A stretch of 64,000 nt of DNA from positions 62,001 to 126,000 of the forward strand of contig JBBDYN010000028.1 of assembly GCA_040901465.1 (NCBI GenBank), written 5' to 3'. The first letter of the stretch is position 1, and each line of letters begins with the position of its first letter. This stretch comes from JAUSIF01 sp040901465. Its GTDB lineage: Bacteria; Pseudomonadota; Alphaproteobacteria; Rhizobiales; Xanthobacteraceae. Positions 1 through 7,790 of this stretch are shown here, piece by piece. The notes under the pieces were generated by a model. The model did no database searches, had not been told where the DNA came from, and was given only the letters and a program-made list of their open reading frames with translations. The position numbers and the translations under genes are program-made.

Positions 1-82
1 GAATGCCGACGAAATACTGCCAGGCAATCAGCACGATCACCGATAGCAGGATCGCAAGAATCGTATTGCGGTGTTCTTCCAT
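1..82 (-). CDS. yidC: membrane protein insertase YidC (N-terminal fragment, runs off window)
   Basis: Only the first 27 codons are in the window; the gene continues beyond base 1. The peptide begins MEEHRNTILAILLSVIVLIA: a charged start, then a strongly hydrophobic first membrane segment and WQYF, which is the usual YidC N-terminus in alphaproteobacteria. YidC inserts and folds inner-membrane proteins with or without SecYEG. It lies 22 nt downstream of rnpA in the conserved order rpmH-rnpA-yidC, which supports the call despite the short fragment. Confidence 0.85.
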   Translation of the reverse strand, partial: MEEHRNTILAILLSVIVLIAWQYFVGI

Positions 83-104
83 CGGTATCTCCGTCGCCCG
101 CCGG

Positions 105-464
105 TCAGGCGGAGCGATCCCGGCCTGGCCCGGTACTCTTCGCGGCGTGAACCCGGACCAGCGCCCGTTCGAGATCGGCCAGCATCGTATCGAATGGCGC
201 GGTCAGCGCCGGGCGCCGCGCCACCAGAACATAGTCGAAGCCGGTCCGTCCCGCCTGCGGCAGGATTACGTTGGCCGCCGCCCGCAGACGCCGCCGGATG
301 CGATTGCGTTCCACGGAGTTACCGGTCTGTTTCGTGACCGTGAGTCCGATCCTCATTGCGCCGCGATCGCGCCGGTCGCGCGCCTGCACCATGAATGGCG
401 CCGCCTGCACCCGTGCGCCCTTGGCAGTGGCGAGAAAATCCGCGCGTCGTTTCAAGCGATCCAT
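105..464 (-). CDS. rnpA: ribonuclease P protein component
   Basis: A 119-residue basic protein, the usual size for RnpA, which binds the RNase P RNA and helps it mature tRNA 5' ends. The signature region SVERNRIRRRLR lies at residues 50-61, and the N-terminus MDRLKRRADF is typical. The frame stays open upstream over rpmH, but family alignment and the MDRLKRR start place initiation at 464. The gene sits between rpmH and yidC, as in most alphaproteobacteria. Confidence 0.93.
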   Translation of the reverse strand: MDRLKRRADFLATAKGARVQAAPFMVQARDRRDRGAMRIGLTVTKQTGNSVERNRIRRRLRAAANVILPQAGRTGFDYVLVARRPALTAPFDTMLADLERALVRVHAAKSTGPGRDRSA

Positions 465-487
465 GACTGATGCGCGCAGGCGCGCAC

Positions 488-622
488 TCAGGCCGACAGG
501 CGCTTGCGTCCGCGTGCGCGGCGGGCGGCGAGCACCTTGCGGCCGTTCTTTGTAGCCATGCGGGCGCGGAAGCCGTGCCGGCGTTTGCGGACAAGTTTGC
601 TCGGTTGATAGGTCCGTTTCAC
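488..622 (-). CDS. rpmH: 50S ribosomal protein L34 (GTG start)
   Basis: A 44-residue protein with the invariant L34 pattern: KRTYQPSKLVRKRRHGF, then ARMATKNGRKVLAARR and RGRKRLSA. It is a small, very basic component of the large ribosomal subunit. The start codon is GTG rather than ATG: the codon before AAACGG is GTG, and no in-frame ATG gives the conserved N-terminus. The gene ends 23 nt before rnpA begins, so the two are probably co-transcribed. Confidence 0.95.
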   Translation of the reverse strand: MKRTYQPSKLVRKRRHGFRARMATKNGRKVLAARRARGRKRLSA

Positions 623-843
623 GGGTCCGATCTCCGCCGTACGATTTCACTGGATTAGCCGACAAAACAAGGGGCTAGAGCCGCGCCTCGTCGGCCCGCG
701 GCTTATATGGGCGCACCCCCGCGAAGTCAATGCGAGAGCGGCTGAGTGAGGCGGTTTGCCGGCCTCGCGCTGCGGCGGACGCGCGCACCCTCTGTCCCGC
801 CGCGAGCGTTGTATAAAAAGGGCGAAAGGGGCAAGCCAGCGAA

Positions 844-2271
844 ATGTCTGACGAAACGCTGACGCCGGATCTCTGCGTGATCGGCGCAAGTGCGGCGGGT
901 GCCGCGCTCGCCGCCGCCGCGGCCGCGAACGGTCTCTCCGTGGTGCTGATCGAGCCGCAAGGCGCCGGCGATCGGCGGCTGCATTGCGCGGGCTTGGGCG
1001 TGCACGCGTTCGCTGCCGTCGCCCGGAGCATCCACGAAGTCCGGCAAGCCGCGCGCTTCGGCCTCGGCGCCATGCAGCCCGAGATCGATTTTGCCCGCGT
1101 GCGCGAGCTGGTGGTGAAAAAGCTCGCCGATCTGTCACAGAACGAGTCCGACGCCCGGCTCACCGGCATCGGCGTGCGCGTGATCGAGGGCGACGCCCGT
1201 TTCGTCGACGCCAGGACGCTTACGATCGACGGCCGGGAAATTCGCGCGCGCCGCTTTGTGCTGGCCGCCGCATCCGTCCCCGTGGTGCCGCAGATCGCCG
1301 GCCTCGCGCGCGCGCGGCATTTCACGAGCGATACGATCCTCGATCTGCACGAAAGCGTGCGGCATCTCATTGTCATTGGCGCGGGCTCGACGGGGCTCGC
1401 GCTCGCGCAAAGCTTTCGCCGGCTCGGCGCTGACGTCACGGTGCTCGATGGCGCCGCGCCGCTGCACGATGAAGACTCGGAATGCTCGGCCGTCGTGCTG
1501 GGTGCGCTCGCGCGCGAGCGCGTTATTATTCACAGCGGAGTTGCGATCGAGCGAGTGGAAGGAAAGAAAGGTTCGGTCCGCGTAACGCTGGTATCTGCCG
1601 GTGAAGAGCAATCCATCGAAGGCACGCACCTCTTGATCGCCGCCGGACGGCGCACCCCGGTCGAAGGTCTCGGCCTTGAACTGGCGGGGATCGAACTTGA
1701 TTCCGGCGTCGTTTCCGTCGGCAGCAATCTCCGTACCACCAATTCTCGCGTGTTCGCGATCGGCGACGCCGCCGGCGGCTGGGACGCGCCCCACGCGGCG
1801 CGCTGGCAGGCTCGGCTCGTTCTCGGCAATTTGCTTTTTCGTTTTCCGGTGCGGTCCATGGCCGACCGCATTCCGCGTTTCACGGCAACCGATCCGGAAC
1901 TCGCTCATGTTGGGTTGCGCGAAGACGAGGCGCGCCGGCAGCACCGCCGCATCCGCATCCTGCGCGCGCCGTTTTTCGAGAACGATCGCGCCGAAATCGA
2001 GCGAGAGGGTAAAGGAATGATCAAGCTTGTGACTGCACGCTCCGGCCGCATTGTCGGGGCGACGATGGTTGGCGTGGGAGCGCGCGAATTGATCGGAACC
2101 TACGCACTCGCGGTGGCGAGGCGGATGAACGTTCGCAATTTCATCAATCCTCTGTTTCCCTACCCGAGCCGCGGCGAGATCGGGCAGCAGGCGGCCCTCG
2201 GCGATTTTGCGAGCGGTTTGACGAACCGTTGGGTGCAGCGCATCATGAAGACGATGCGCCTGTTCGATTGA
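844..2271 (+). CDS. FAD/NAD(P)-dependent disulfide-reductase-fold protein lacking the redox disulfide
   Basis: A 475-residue protein with the two-dinucleotide-fold architecture of dihydrolipoamide dehydrogenase/mercuric reductase. It has an N-terminal FAD-binding motif (GASAAG, residues 14-19), a central NAD(P)-binding motif (IGAGSTGLALAQ), the second FAD contact (FAIGDAAGG) and a C-terminal dimerisation domain. The region that normally carries the CxxxxC redox pair reads HCAGLGVHAF, leaving one cysteine. The C-terminal catalytic His-Pro context is replaced by PYPSRGE. It may therefore act as a simple NAD(P)H-dependent flavoenzyme; the substrate is unknown. A histidine kinase starts 32 nt downstream, probably in the same transcript. 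Confidence 0.8.
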   Translation: MSDETLTPDLCVIGASAAGAALAAAAAANGLSVVLIEPQGAGDRRLHCAGLGVHAFAAVARSIHEVRQAARFGLGAMQPEIDFARVRELVVKKLADLSQNESDARLTGIGVRVIEGDARFVDARTLTIDGREIRARRFVLAAASVPVVPQIAGLARARHFTSDTILDLHESVRHLIVIGAGSTGLALAQSFRRLGADVTVLDGAAPLHDEDSECSAVVLGALARERVIIHSGVAIERVEGKKGSVRVTLVSAGEEQSIEGTHLLIAAGRRTPVEGLGLELAGIELDSGVVSVGSNLRTTNSRVFAIGDAAGGWDAPHAARWQARLVLGNLLFRFPVRSMADRIPRFTATDPELAHVGLREDEARRQHRRIRILRAPFFENDRAEIEREGKGMIKLVTARSGRIVGATMVGVGARELIGTYALAVARRMNVRNFINPLFPYPSRGEIGQQAALGDFASGLTNRWVQRIMKTMRLFD

Positions 2272-2303
2272 GGCGCGCGAGCGACCTGCGCGGGTATGAC
2301 AAG

Positions 2304-3782
2304 ATGGCGGCGGAGCAAGCCGGGCCGGAAAGTGCGACGGAGAAGACGAGCCCGGTGCGGCTCGGCCTCTCCGGCAAGCTTCTGTTGCTCACTGCGCTCT
2401 TCGTAATGATTGCCGAAGTGCTGATCTACGTTCCCTCGATCGCGAATTTCCGTCTCGCCTGGCTATCCGACCGCATCGCCGCCGCGCACACCGCGGCGCT
2501 CGTCCTCGATGCGGCGCCCGACGGCATGATTTCCGACGATCTCACGCGTCAATTGCTGGAGAGCGTGGGCGCCAAGGCGGTCGCCATGAAGAAGGGCGAT
2601 GCCCGCCGGCTGCTCGCCTTCTCCGAAATGCCGCTGCAGACCGATCACGAGGTCGACCTGCGCGACATCTCTGCTTACCGTTCGATCATCGACGCGTTCG
2701 AGACGCTGTTCAGCACCGCGCAGCATGACGCCGTGCGCGTCGTCGGACCCGCGCCGCGCGGCGGCGAATTCGTCGAAATCGTCATCGATCAAGGTCCCCT
2801 TCGCAAGGCGATGCTTCGATTTTCCGCGAACATTCTGCTCGTGTCGCTCGCGATCTCGGCGATCACCGGCATGCTCGTCTATGCGAGCCTCGTCTGGCTG
2901 TTCGTGCGGCCGATGCGGTGGCTGACCGCCCGCATGGTGGCGTTCGGCCAGGCGCCGGAAGACCCCGCGCGCATCGTGGCGCCGTCGGAACGCCGCGATG
3001 AAATTGGCGTTGCCGAGCGGGAGCTTGCGGAAATGCAGCGCGAACTCGCCGGCACCCTGCAGCAAAAGAGTCGTCTCGCATCGCTTGGCCTCGCGGTCTC
3101 CAAGATCAACCACGACCTGCGCAATCTCCTGTCTCCCGCGCAGTTGCTGTCGGACCGCCTCGCCAATCTCGCCGATCCGACCGTGCAGCGGCTCGCGCCG
3201 AAGCTGATCGCGACCCTCGACCGCGCGATCGCCTATTGCGAGCAGACGCTGGCCTATGGCCGCGCCCAGGAGGCGCCGCCGCAGCGCAAGGCTGTCGACG
3301 TCGCCCGTCTGTTGGAGGAGGTGCGCGACTCGCTCGATTTCGGCCGCGAGGCGAGCATCGGTTGGGTGCCGTCGGTGGAGCGCGGGCTCACCGTCGACGC
3401 TGATCCGGACCAGCTCCTGCGCGTGCTGATCAATCTCGTGCGCAACAGTTTGCAGGCTCTGGCAGCGCGCGCACCCAATGATCCCGAGCGCGACCAAATT
3501 CGCATCGTCGGCCGGCGCGAAGGGTCGGTCGTGATCCTGCAGGTGGCCGATACCGGACCGGGTCTGCCTGAACGCGCGCGTGTACACCTCTTCGAAGCGT
3601 TCCAGGGCGCCGCGCGCCGCGGCGGCACCGGTCTCGGACTGGTGATCGCGGCCGAGCTCGTGCGCGCCCATGGCGGCGAGATCAGGCTGCTCGAAGGCAC
3701 GATCGGCGCGTCCTTCCGCATCGTCATTCCGGATCGGCCCGTGGCGCTCGACGAGCGCCGCGCGGAGCGCGCGCGGGCCTGA
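2304..3782 (+). CDS. membrane sensor histidine kinase (HAMP-HisKA-HATPase)
   Basis: 492 residues from the ATG at 2304. The frame is open from 2229, but that overlaps the upstream gene. It has an N-terminal membrane helix (about residues 21-42), a periplasmic region, a second helix (about 175-200), a HAMP linker, and a dimerisation domain with the phospho-acceptor in INHDLRN (His270). The ATPase domain follows, with an N box (NLVRNSLQAL), DTGPGLPE and GGTGLGL. It should autophosphorylate and pass phosphate to a response regulator, but none is adjacent. Co-transcription with the preceding flavoprotein is likely from the 32-nt gap. The signal sensed is unknown. Confidence 0.88.
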   Translation: MAAEQAGPESATEKTSPVRLGLSGKLLLLTALFVMIAEVLIYVPSIANFRLAWLSDRIAAAHTAALVLDAAPDGMISDDLTRQLLESVGAKAVAMKKGDARRLLAFSEMPLQTDHEVDLRDISAYRSIIDAFETLFSTAQHDAVRVVGPAPRGGEFVEIVIDQGPLRKAMLRFSANILLVSLAISAITGMLVYASLVWLFVRPMRWLTARMVAFGQAPEDPARIVAPSERRDEIGVAERELAEMQRELAGTLQQKSRLASLGLAVSKINHDLRNLLSPAQLLSDRLANLADPTVQRLAPKLIATLDRAIAYCEQTLAYGRAQEAPPQRKAVDVARLLEEVRDSLDFGREASIGWVPSVERGLTVDADPDQLLRVLINLVRNSLQALAARAPNDPERDQIRIVGRREGSVVILQVADTGPGLPERARVHLFEAFQGAARRGGTGLGLVIAAELVRAHGGEIRLLEGTIGASFRIVIPDRPVALDERRAERARA

Positions 3783-3796
3783 GCGGGGCGGTCTTT

Positions 3797-3822
3797 GGCC
3801 GCGCAGGTTTTCGGGCGCGGCC
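3797..3822 (+). terminator. possible transcription terminator after the histidine kinase
   Basis: Perfect 8-bp inverted repeat, GGCCGCGC at 3797-3804 and GCGCGGCC at 3815-3822, with a 10-nt loop, starting 14 nt after the stop codon. The T tract after it is weak (TTGT), so this may be a Rho-independent terminator or only a stabilising hairpin. Confidence 0.4.
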
Positions 3823-3893
3823 TTGTCAATCGCGATCGGAGGCTTTAGCTATGTTTTACCGCGCCTTTGGCGCGGCTCGCGTTTACGCGATCA

Positions 3894-3970
3894 GCGCCCG
3901 TAGCTCAGCTGGATAGAGCACCAGACTACGAATCTGGGGGTCGGAGGTTCGAATCCTTTCGGGCGCGCCA
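3894..3970 (+). tRNA. tRNA-Arg (anticodon ACG)
   Basis: 77 nt including an encoded CCA. The acceptor arm GCGCCCG pairs with CGGGCGC. The anticodon stem CCAGA/TCTGG closes the loop CTACGAA, giving anticodon ACG, which decodes CGU/C/A after A34-to-inosine editing. The T loop TTCGAAT is canonical. First of two tandem tRNA-Arg genes. Confidence 0.96.
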
Positions 3971-4017
3971 TTTTCTCTCTTAAATTCCGGACGGCGCATG
4001 CGTAAGGTCGGCGCGAC

Positions 4018-4094
4018 GCGCCCGTAGCTCAGCCGGATAGAGCATCAGACTTCGAATCTGAGGGTCGGGAGTTCGAATCTCTCCGGGCGCGCCA
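4018..4094 (+). tRNA. tRNA-Arg (anticodon TCG)
   Basis: 77 nt with encoded CCA, 47 nt after the first tRNA-Arg and nearly identical to it in the acceptor and D arms. The anticodon stem TCAGA/TCTGA closes the loop CTTCGAA, so the anticodon is TCG and it reads CGA/CGG codons. The pair looks like a tandem duplication with anticodon change. A run of accessory-type genes begins just downstream, but I found no second copy of the tRNA 3' end that would mark an integrated element. Confidence 0.95.
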
Positions 4095-4372
4095 TTTATT
4101 TCGATGGGTTAGATGAAGATGGTGCTGGGTAGCCTTCGTGCTGTGCCGGCCAATGATTGCGGCTACCTAGTCCGTTTACGGCAGCCTTTGTTACCCCAGA
4201 CAACGGCTCTTTCTCGTGCTAATGTCGGTCGGGGGTTGGCGACGCGAGAACCTACCTTGTCGCGCACATCTTGGCTAAGTGCGTTCCCGAACAGCGAGCG
4301 CGGTGGTTGAACGCTGCTGTATAGCCGTTTGGCGACCACCGTCGTCCATTGCGCCGAAGGAGAGGGTACACA

Positions 4373-4666
4373 ATGGCTAAGGCCTACCTAGTCCTCTGCT
4401 ACCACTCGGTCTCGAACGATGAGGCGCTGCAAGAGTACGCGAAGCTCGCGCTTCCTGCGGTGCAGGCCGCAGGCGGTCGCTATCTTGCGCGTGGAATGCC
4501 GGCAAAGACATACGAGGCGGGGCTGAGTCAGCGCACAGTGATCATCGAGTTTGACAGCGTCGCTCAGGCACTCGCTGCGCACGACAGCTCGGCCTACCAA
4601 GCTGCGCTCAAAGCGCTCGGAAACGCCGCCAAGCGCGACGTGCGTGTCGTCGAAGGTGTCGCCTGA
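4373..4666 (+). CDS. DUF1330 family protein
   Basis: A 97-residue small soluble protein with the DUF1330 (dimeric alpha+beta barrel) pattern: an N-terminal MAKAYLV beta strand, a central GGRYLARGM, then RTVIIEFDSVAQALAAHDSSAYQAAL. The ATG at 4373 follows a purine-rich GAAGGAGAGGG; an upstream in-frame ATG at 4349 has no family support. The biochemical role of the family is not established. Its neighbours (NTF2-like, LLM flavoprotein) are also accessory genes, and the approximately 280 nt between the tRNAs and this gene hold nothing I recognise. Confidence 0.85.
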   Translation: MAKAYLVLCYHSVSNDEALQEYAKLALPAVQAAGGRYLARGMPAKTYEAGLSQRTVIIEFDSVAQALAAHDSSAYQAALKALGNAAKRDVRVVEGVA

Positions 4667-4757
4667 CCGTGCGTTATGCGAACAAGTCGCCCATGCGACT
4701 TAGCTGGTCACGACAACGCAGTGGCTATCGTTGGACAATCCTGGCACAACGCAAGGA

Positions 4758-5225
4758 CTAGTTTGCGTCGGTAACTGCGTTCTGACGGTGGCAGAGTTCC
4801 TCGGGGAGTGGCCTCTGTGCGCTTGCGTGATCCCATGCGTGAGCCGCGATGCTCCATTTGCCTTCGTTCTTTAGTAATAAGTAACCACTCACGTCACGGT
4901 TCACCTCAGCGCCATTCTCCAACATCTCGGAAGCAGCCAGTACGACCGCGACATTGCCGAAGACGAGCACCTGCATCCCAAGCGTCTTCTCTTCGAAGGA
5001 ACGTAGGGCGCCATCAACTAAGCCATTCATACGCGTGATGAAGGCTTCGAGCGTCTGCCGGCACACCGGACGTGCCGCGGGAAAGAGCGAGGCATCGGGC
5101 AGGAAATCAGCGGCAAACGATATCCAATCCGGAAGTGTTCCGGGGCTCCACCGCAGTCCGTCGAAATGAGCGCCGATCAAGGAATTGATCGCCCGCACGT
5201 CGTCTGTCTCATCTGCAACAGCCAT
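4758..5225 (-). CDS. SnoaL/NTF2-like (DUF4440-type) protein
   Basis: A 155-residue protein of the nuclear-transport-factor-2 fold. The pattern DDVRAINSLIGAHFDGLRWSPGTLPDWISFAADFLPDA at the N-terminus and LLLKNEGKWSIAAHAWDHA near the C-terminus matches the polyketide-cyclase/ketosteroid-isomerase-like superfamily. I start it at 5225 because GGAG precedes that ATG by about 9 nt; the frame stays open to 5294 and would then overlap the divergent flavoprotein gene. No substrate or catalytic role can be assigned. Confidence 0.72.
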   Translation of the reverse strand: MAVADETDDVRAINSLIGAHFDGLRWSPGTLPDWISFAADFLPDASLFPAARPVCRQTLEAFITRMNGLVDGALRSFEEKTLGMQVLVFGNVAVVLAASEMLENGAEVNRDVSGYLLLKNEGKWSIAAHAWDHASAQRPLPEELCHRQNAVTDAN

Positions 5226-5308
5226 CTGGACAATCTCCGCTTGTTCACGAAGCGCAAGATGATATCTCAGCGAAGTATAGCTCGTATATGCCACACCTTT
5301 TATGCCGC

Positions 5309-6337
5309 ATGCCTGTGAAGAAAATCGGTTTCCTCTCCTTCGGCCATTGGACTCCCTCGCCGCAATCGAAAGTGCGCTCGGCGTCCGACGCGCTCCTGCA
5401 GTCCATCGACCTCGCCGTGGCGGCCGAGGAGCTCGGCGCGGACGGCGCGTATTTCCGCGTGCATCACTTCGCCCGCCAGCTCGGCTCGCCGTTCCCGCTG
5501 CTCGCGGCCGTCGGCGCGAAGACCAAAAGCATCGAGATCGGCACGGCGGTCATCGACATGCGCTACGAGAACCCGCTGTACATGGCCGAGGACGCGGGCG
5601 CGGCCGACGTCATCGCCGGCGGGCGCTTGCAGCTCGGCATCAGCCGCGGCTCGCCCGAGCAGGTGATCGACGGCTGGCGCTATTTCGGTTACGCCCCGCC
5701 CGAGGGCATGACCGACGCCGACATGGGCCGGCGTCACGCCGAGGTCCTGCTCGAGCTGCTGAAAGGCGAGGGCTTCGCGCAGCCCAACCCGCGGCCGATG
5801 TTTCCGAACCCGCCCGGCCTCCTGCGCCTCGAACCTTACTCTGAAGGTTTGCGCGAGCGCATCTGGTGGGGCGCCGCCACCAACGCCACGGCGGTCTGGG
5901 CGGCAAAGCTCGGCATGAACCTGCAAAGCTCGACGCTCAAATTCGACGAGGGCGGCCAGCCCTTCCACGTTCAGCAGGCGATCCAGATCAGGGCCTTCCG
6001 CGCGGCGTGGAAGGAAGCCGGCCACTCGCGCGAGCCGCGCGTCTCGGTCAGCCGCAGCATCTTCGCGCTCGTCAACGACATGGACCGCGCGTACTTCGGC
6101 CAGGGCGGCAAGGAAGAGGACCAGATCGGCTTCATCGAGGCGAACACGCGCGCGATCTTCGGCCGCAGCTACGCCGCCGAGCCGGACGTGCTCGTGAAGG
6201 AACTCGCGCAGGACGAGGCCATCGCCGAGGCCGACACGCTGCTACTGACCGTGCCGAACCAGCTCGGCGTCGACTACAACGCGCACGTGATCGAGGCGAT
6301 CCTGAAGCACGTCGCGCCGGCGCTCGGCTGGCGCTGA
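5309..6337 (+). CDS. LLM-class flavin-dependent oxidoreductase
   Basis: 342 residues from the ATG at 5309, where MPVKKIGFLSFGHW fits the family start; an upstream ATG at 5288 is also possible. It is a TIM-barrel protein of the bacterial luciferase-like monooxygenase family, with the markers AAEELGADGAYFRVHHFAR, TKSIEIGTAVIDMRYENPLYMAEDAGAAD and LQLGISRGSPEQV. Such proteins use FMNH2 or F420 to oxidise varied substrates; here the substrate is unknown and no flavin reductase is adjacent. It is divergent from the NTF2-like gene, so the 80-nt gap must hold both promoters. Confidence 0.88.
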   Translation: MPVKKIGFLSFGHWTPSPQSKVRSASDALLQSIDLAVAAEELGADGAYFRVHHFARQLGSPFPLLAAVGAKTKSIEIGTAVIDMRYENPLYMAEDAGAADVIAGGRLQLGISRGSPEQVIDGWRYFGYAPPEGMTDADMGRRHAEVLLELLKGEGFAQPNPRPMFPNPPGLLRLEPYSEGLRERIWWGAATNATAVWAAKLGMNLQSSTLKFDEGGQPFHVQQAIQIRAFRAAWKEAGHSREPRVSVSRSIFALVNDMDRAYFGQGGKEEDQIGFIEANTRAIFGRSYAAEPDVLVKELAQDEAIAEADTLLLTVPNQLGVDYNAHVIEAILKHVAPALGWR

Positions 6338-6347
6338 CGCGTGCGGC

Positions 6348-6912
6348 CTAGTGCTTCCTCTTTGGTTTCGGAGAGCGGGCAGGGCGAGCGGTCGCTCGCG
6401 CCGACGTGTTCAGCGCCACGGCGGCGCGAATGAGCGCCTTCAACGCCTTCTCATCGATCTTGTCGCCCTCATGGAAATCGATGGCGCGCCTCATGTTGCC
6501 TTCGAGGCTGGCGTTGAAGAGGTGTGACGGGTCCTCCAACGAGGCGCCCGGCGCGCATTCAGCAAAAGTGGACACCGGTTTTGCGTACGAATGCGCGCCA
6601 AATTTTTGAATCGGGCCGCTTTCCGGGCGGCCGACCGGTTTCCAATCGGCCTGAAAGCGGCCCGGCGAAGGTCATCTTCACGGCAGTCTTGTACGTCTCG
6701 CCGGTGCAGATGATTCCGGCGTGCGACCACACCGGAACCCCTCTCCACTTCCACTCCTCGACCACCTCGGGGTCGGCCTGCTTGATGAGCGTTCGAACCC
6801 GCGCGAGCGTCTCGCCGCGCCAATCGCTCAGCTCCTTGATTCTCGCATCGATCAGCCGAGAGGGAGAGACTCCTGCTTTGCCTTCCTTCGAGCCGCTTTT
6901 CCGCTTCTTCAT
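6348..6912 (-). pseudogene. DUF1801-domain gene disrupted by a palindromic element
   Basis: The N-terminal part (from 6912) reads a normal DUF1801 domain through WKWRGVPVWSHAGIICTGETYKTAVKMTFA. At about 6664 it runs into unrelated sequence and stops at 6559. The expected C-terminal part (GASLEDPSHLFNASLEG, then RRAIDFHEGDKIDEKALKALI) resumes in another frame at about 6548 and ends at 6348. The two halves join exactly in family terms, so a normal gene was interrupted. DUF1801 proteins are small, YdhG-like and of unknown function. A residual two-part translation is possible but unlikely to be functional. Confidence 0.8.
6549..6663. repeat. short palindromic element inserted in the DUF1801 gene
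   Basis: About 112 nt of sequence foreign to the host gene. It contains a perfect 11-bp inverted repeat, GGGCCGCTTTC at 6613-6623 and GAAAGCGGCCC at 6653-6663, with a further GCCGA/TCGGC pair inside. The other half carries GTGGACACCGGTTTTGCG, which resembles the ACCGGTTTT core of the repeat near 40.24 kb. GCCCGGCG occurs at both edges (6546-6553 and 6660-6667) and may be a target duplication. There is no coding capacity, so it would be a REP- or MITE-like element moved in trans. Confidence 0.65.
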
Positions 6913-7080
6913 GGTGGTTGTCGGTTTCTTCGTGGTCGTTGTCGCCAGTCGACCGACCCTTCCTATGAGCTATTTTGCAAGCCATCGAGAATACGATTAC
7001 ACGTCAATCATTGGCACAGTGCCGCTGAATTGCAGCCGCGAAATAAGGTTGAATAGAAATGCGGTTGCGGGCCGCGCGTG

Positions 7081-7200
7081 AAGCGGTACGCCTTCTTGTC
7101 GAGGTTCAGCCTCTCGATGATCGGCGCGGGCGTCGCCGCCGGCGCGGCGATCAGCCACCACTGGTTCACGTCGACGTTGGGAATGCCCGCTTCTGCTTGG
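7081..7200 (-). pseudogene. C-terminal fragment of a TctC/Bug-type solute receptor
   Basis: About 40 codons in one frame read AGIPNVDVNQWWLIAAPAAT followed by PAPIIERLN. This is the late-domain pattern of tripartite tricarboxylate transporter receptors (typically GxPxVxxxxWxGxxAPAGTPxxIxxxLN). No upstream part is present: going upstream, the frame enters the queD-like gene on the same strand. It is a remnant of a once-longer gene and points to past rearrangement between the DUF1801 pseudogene and queD. Confidence 0.55.
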
Positions 7201-7204
7201 TCGG

Positions 7205-7717
7205 TTAAGCGCTCGGCCGTTCGAAGATCGCCGAGTTGCCGCCGTGCTCGCGCACCTCGACGCTCTCGATCCATACGCGGCCATTCGTCTCTTCGCGAAT
7301 GTACTTGTCGGCATAGTCGAAGACGAAGCTCGCGGTGGCTTCGCAGCCGACCGCCGGCAGCACGCGCAAATCGATCAGGTCCTCGCGCGCCAATGTTTCG
7401 AAGGTGGCCAATTGCGGATCGTCGCGGGCGATGATCGTCGTATGGTCGAACATCTCGTGCAGCCAGCCGCGCAGGCCCTTCAGTGCGCCGAAGTCGAGGC
7501 ACCAATTGTTCTTGTCGAGCTCGTGGGTCGCGAATACGAAGCGGAAGGCGAGGGCGTAGCCGTGCAGGCGGTGGCAATGCGAGTGATCCGCGCGCCACTG
7601 CCGAAAGCAGCACGACAGACCTTCGTTATGATCGTAGGTCTTCGTCGAGCGATAGATTTCGGCCGGCCGATCCAAGGATCGTGCCTCGCGCGCGGTCCGC
7701 TGTCCGAACAAGCTCAT
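7205..7717 (-). CDS. queD: 6-pyruvoyl-tetrahydropterin synthase / 6-carboxytetrahydropterin synthase-like (QueD family)
   Basis: A 170-residue T-fold protein. The core reads GLSCCFRQWRADHSHCHRLHGYALAF, with His residues suited to zinc binding, then WCLDFGALKGL, MFDHTTII, LPAVGCEATA and a terminal EHGGNSAIFE. QueD-type enzymes convert dihydroneopterin triphosphate toward queuosine precursors. The adjacent folE makes that substrate, which fits. The family N-terminus usually begins at the residue before YRSTKTY, but here that codon is ATC. Initiation is therefore upstream, at the ATG at 7717 or a TTG at 7675 preceded by GAGG. The role in queuosine versus another pterin pathway is inferred. Confidence 0.8.
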   Translation of the reverse strand: MSLFGQRTAREARSLDRPAEIYRSTKTYDHNEGLSCCFRQWRADHSHCHRLHGYALAFRFVFATHELDKNNWCLDFGALKGLRGWLHEMFDHTTIIARDDPQLATFETLAREDLIDLRVLPAVGCEATASFVFDYADKYIREETNGRVWIESVEVREHGGNSAIFERPSA

Positions 7718-7790
7718 AACGCCGTGTTTCGCTACCTGGCTGGCGTCAACGACGCAGCCACTTGGCTGCGGCTAGGATATTCCGACTCGA

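Noticed and set aside
1..840. Replication origin near rpmH-rnpA-yidC
   Set aside because: No dnaA gene or DnaA-box cluster is visible, and in alphaproteobacteria the origin is usually not at this locus.
6546..6667. GCCCGGCG as a clean 8-bp target duplication for the DUF1801 insert
   Set aside because: Removing one copy with the insert leaves a frame that does not match the family spacing (about 112 nt net), so it may be coincidence in GC-rich DNA.
3894..7200. Possible integrated island at the tandem tRNA-Arg genes
   Set aside because: The genes after the tRNAs look accessory, but I found no duplicate of a tRNA-Arg 3' end and no integrase, so there is no boundary evidence.
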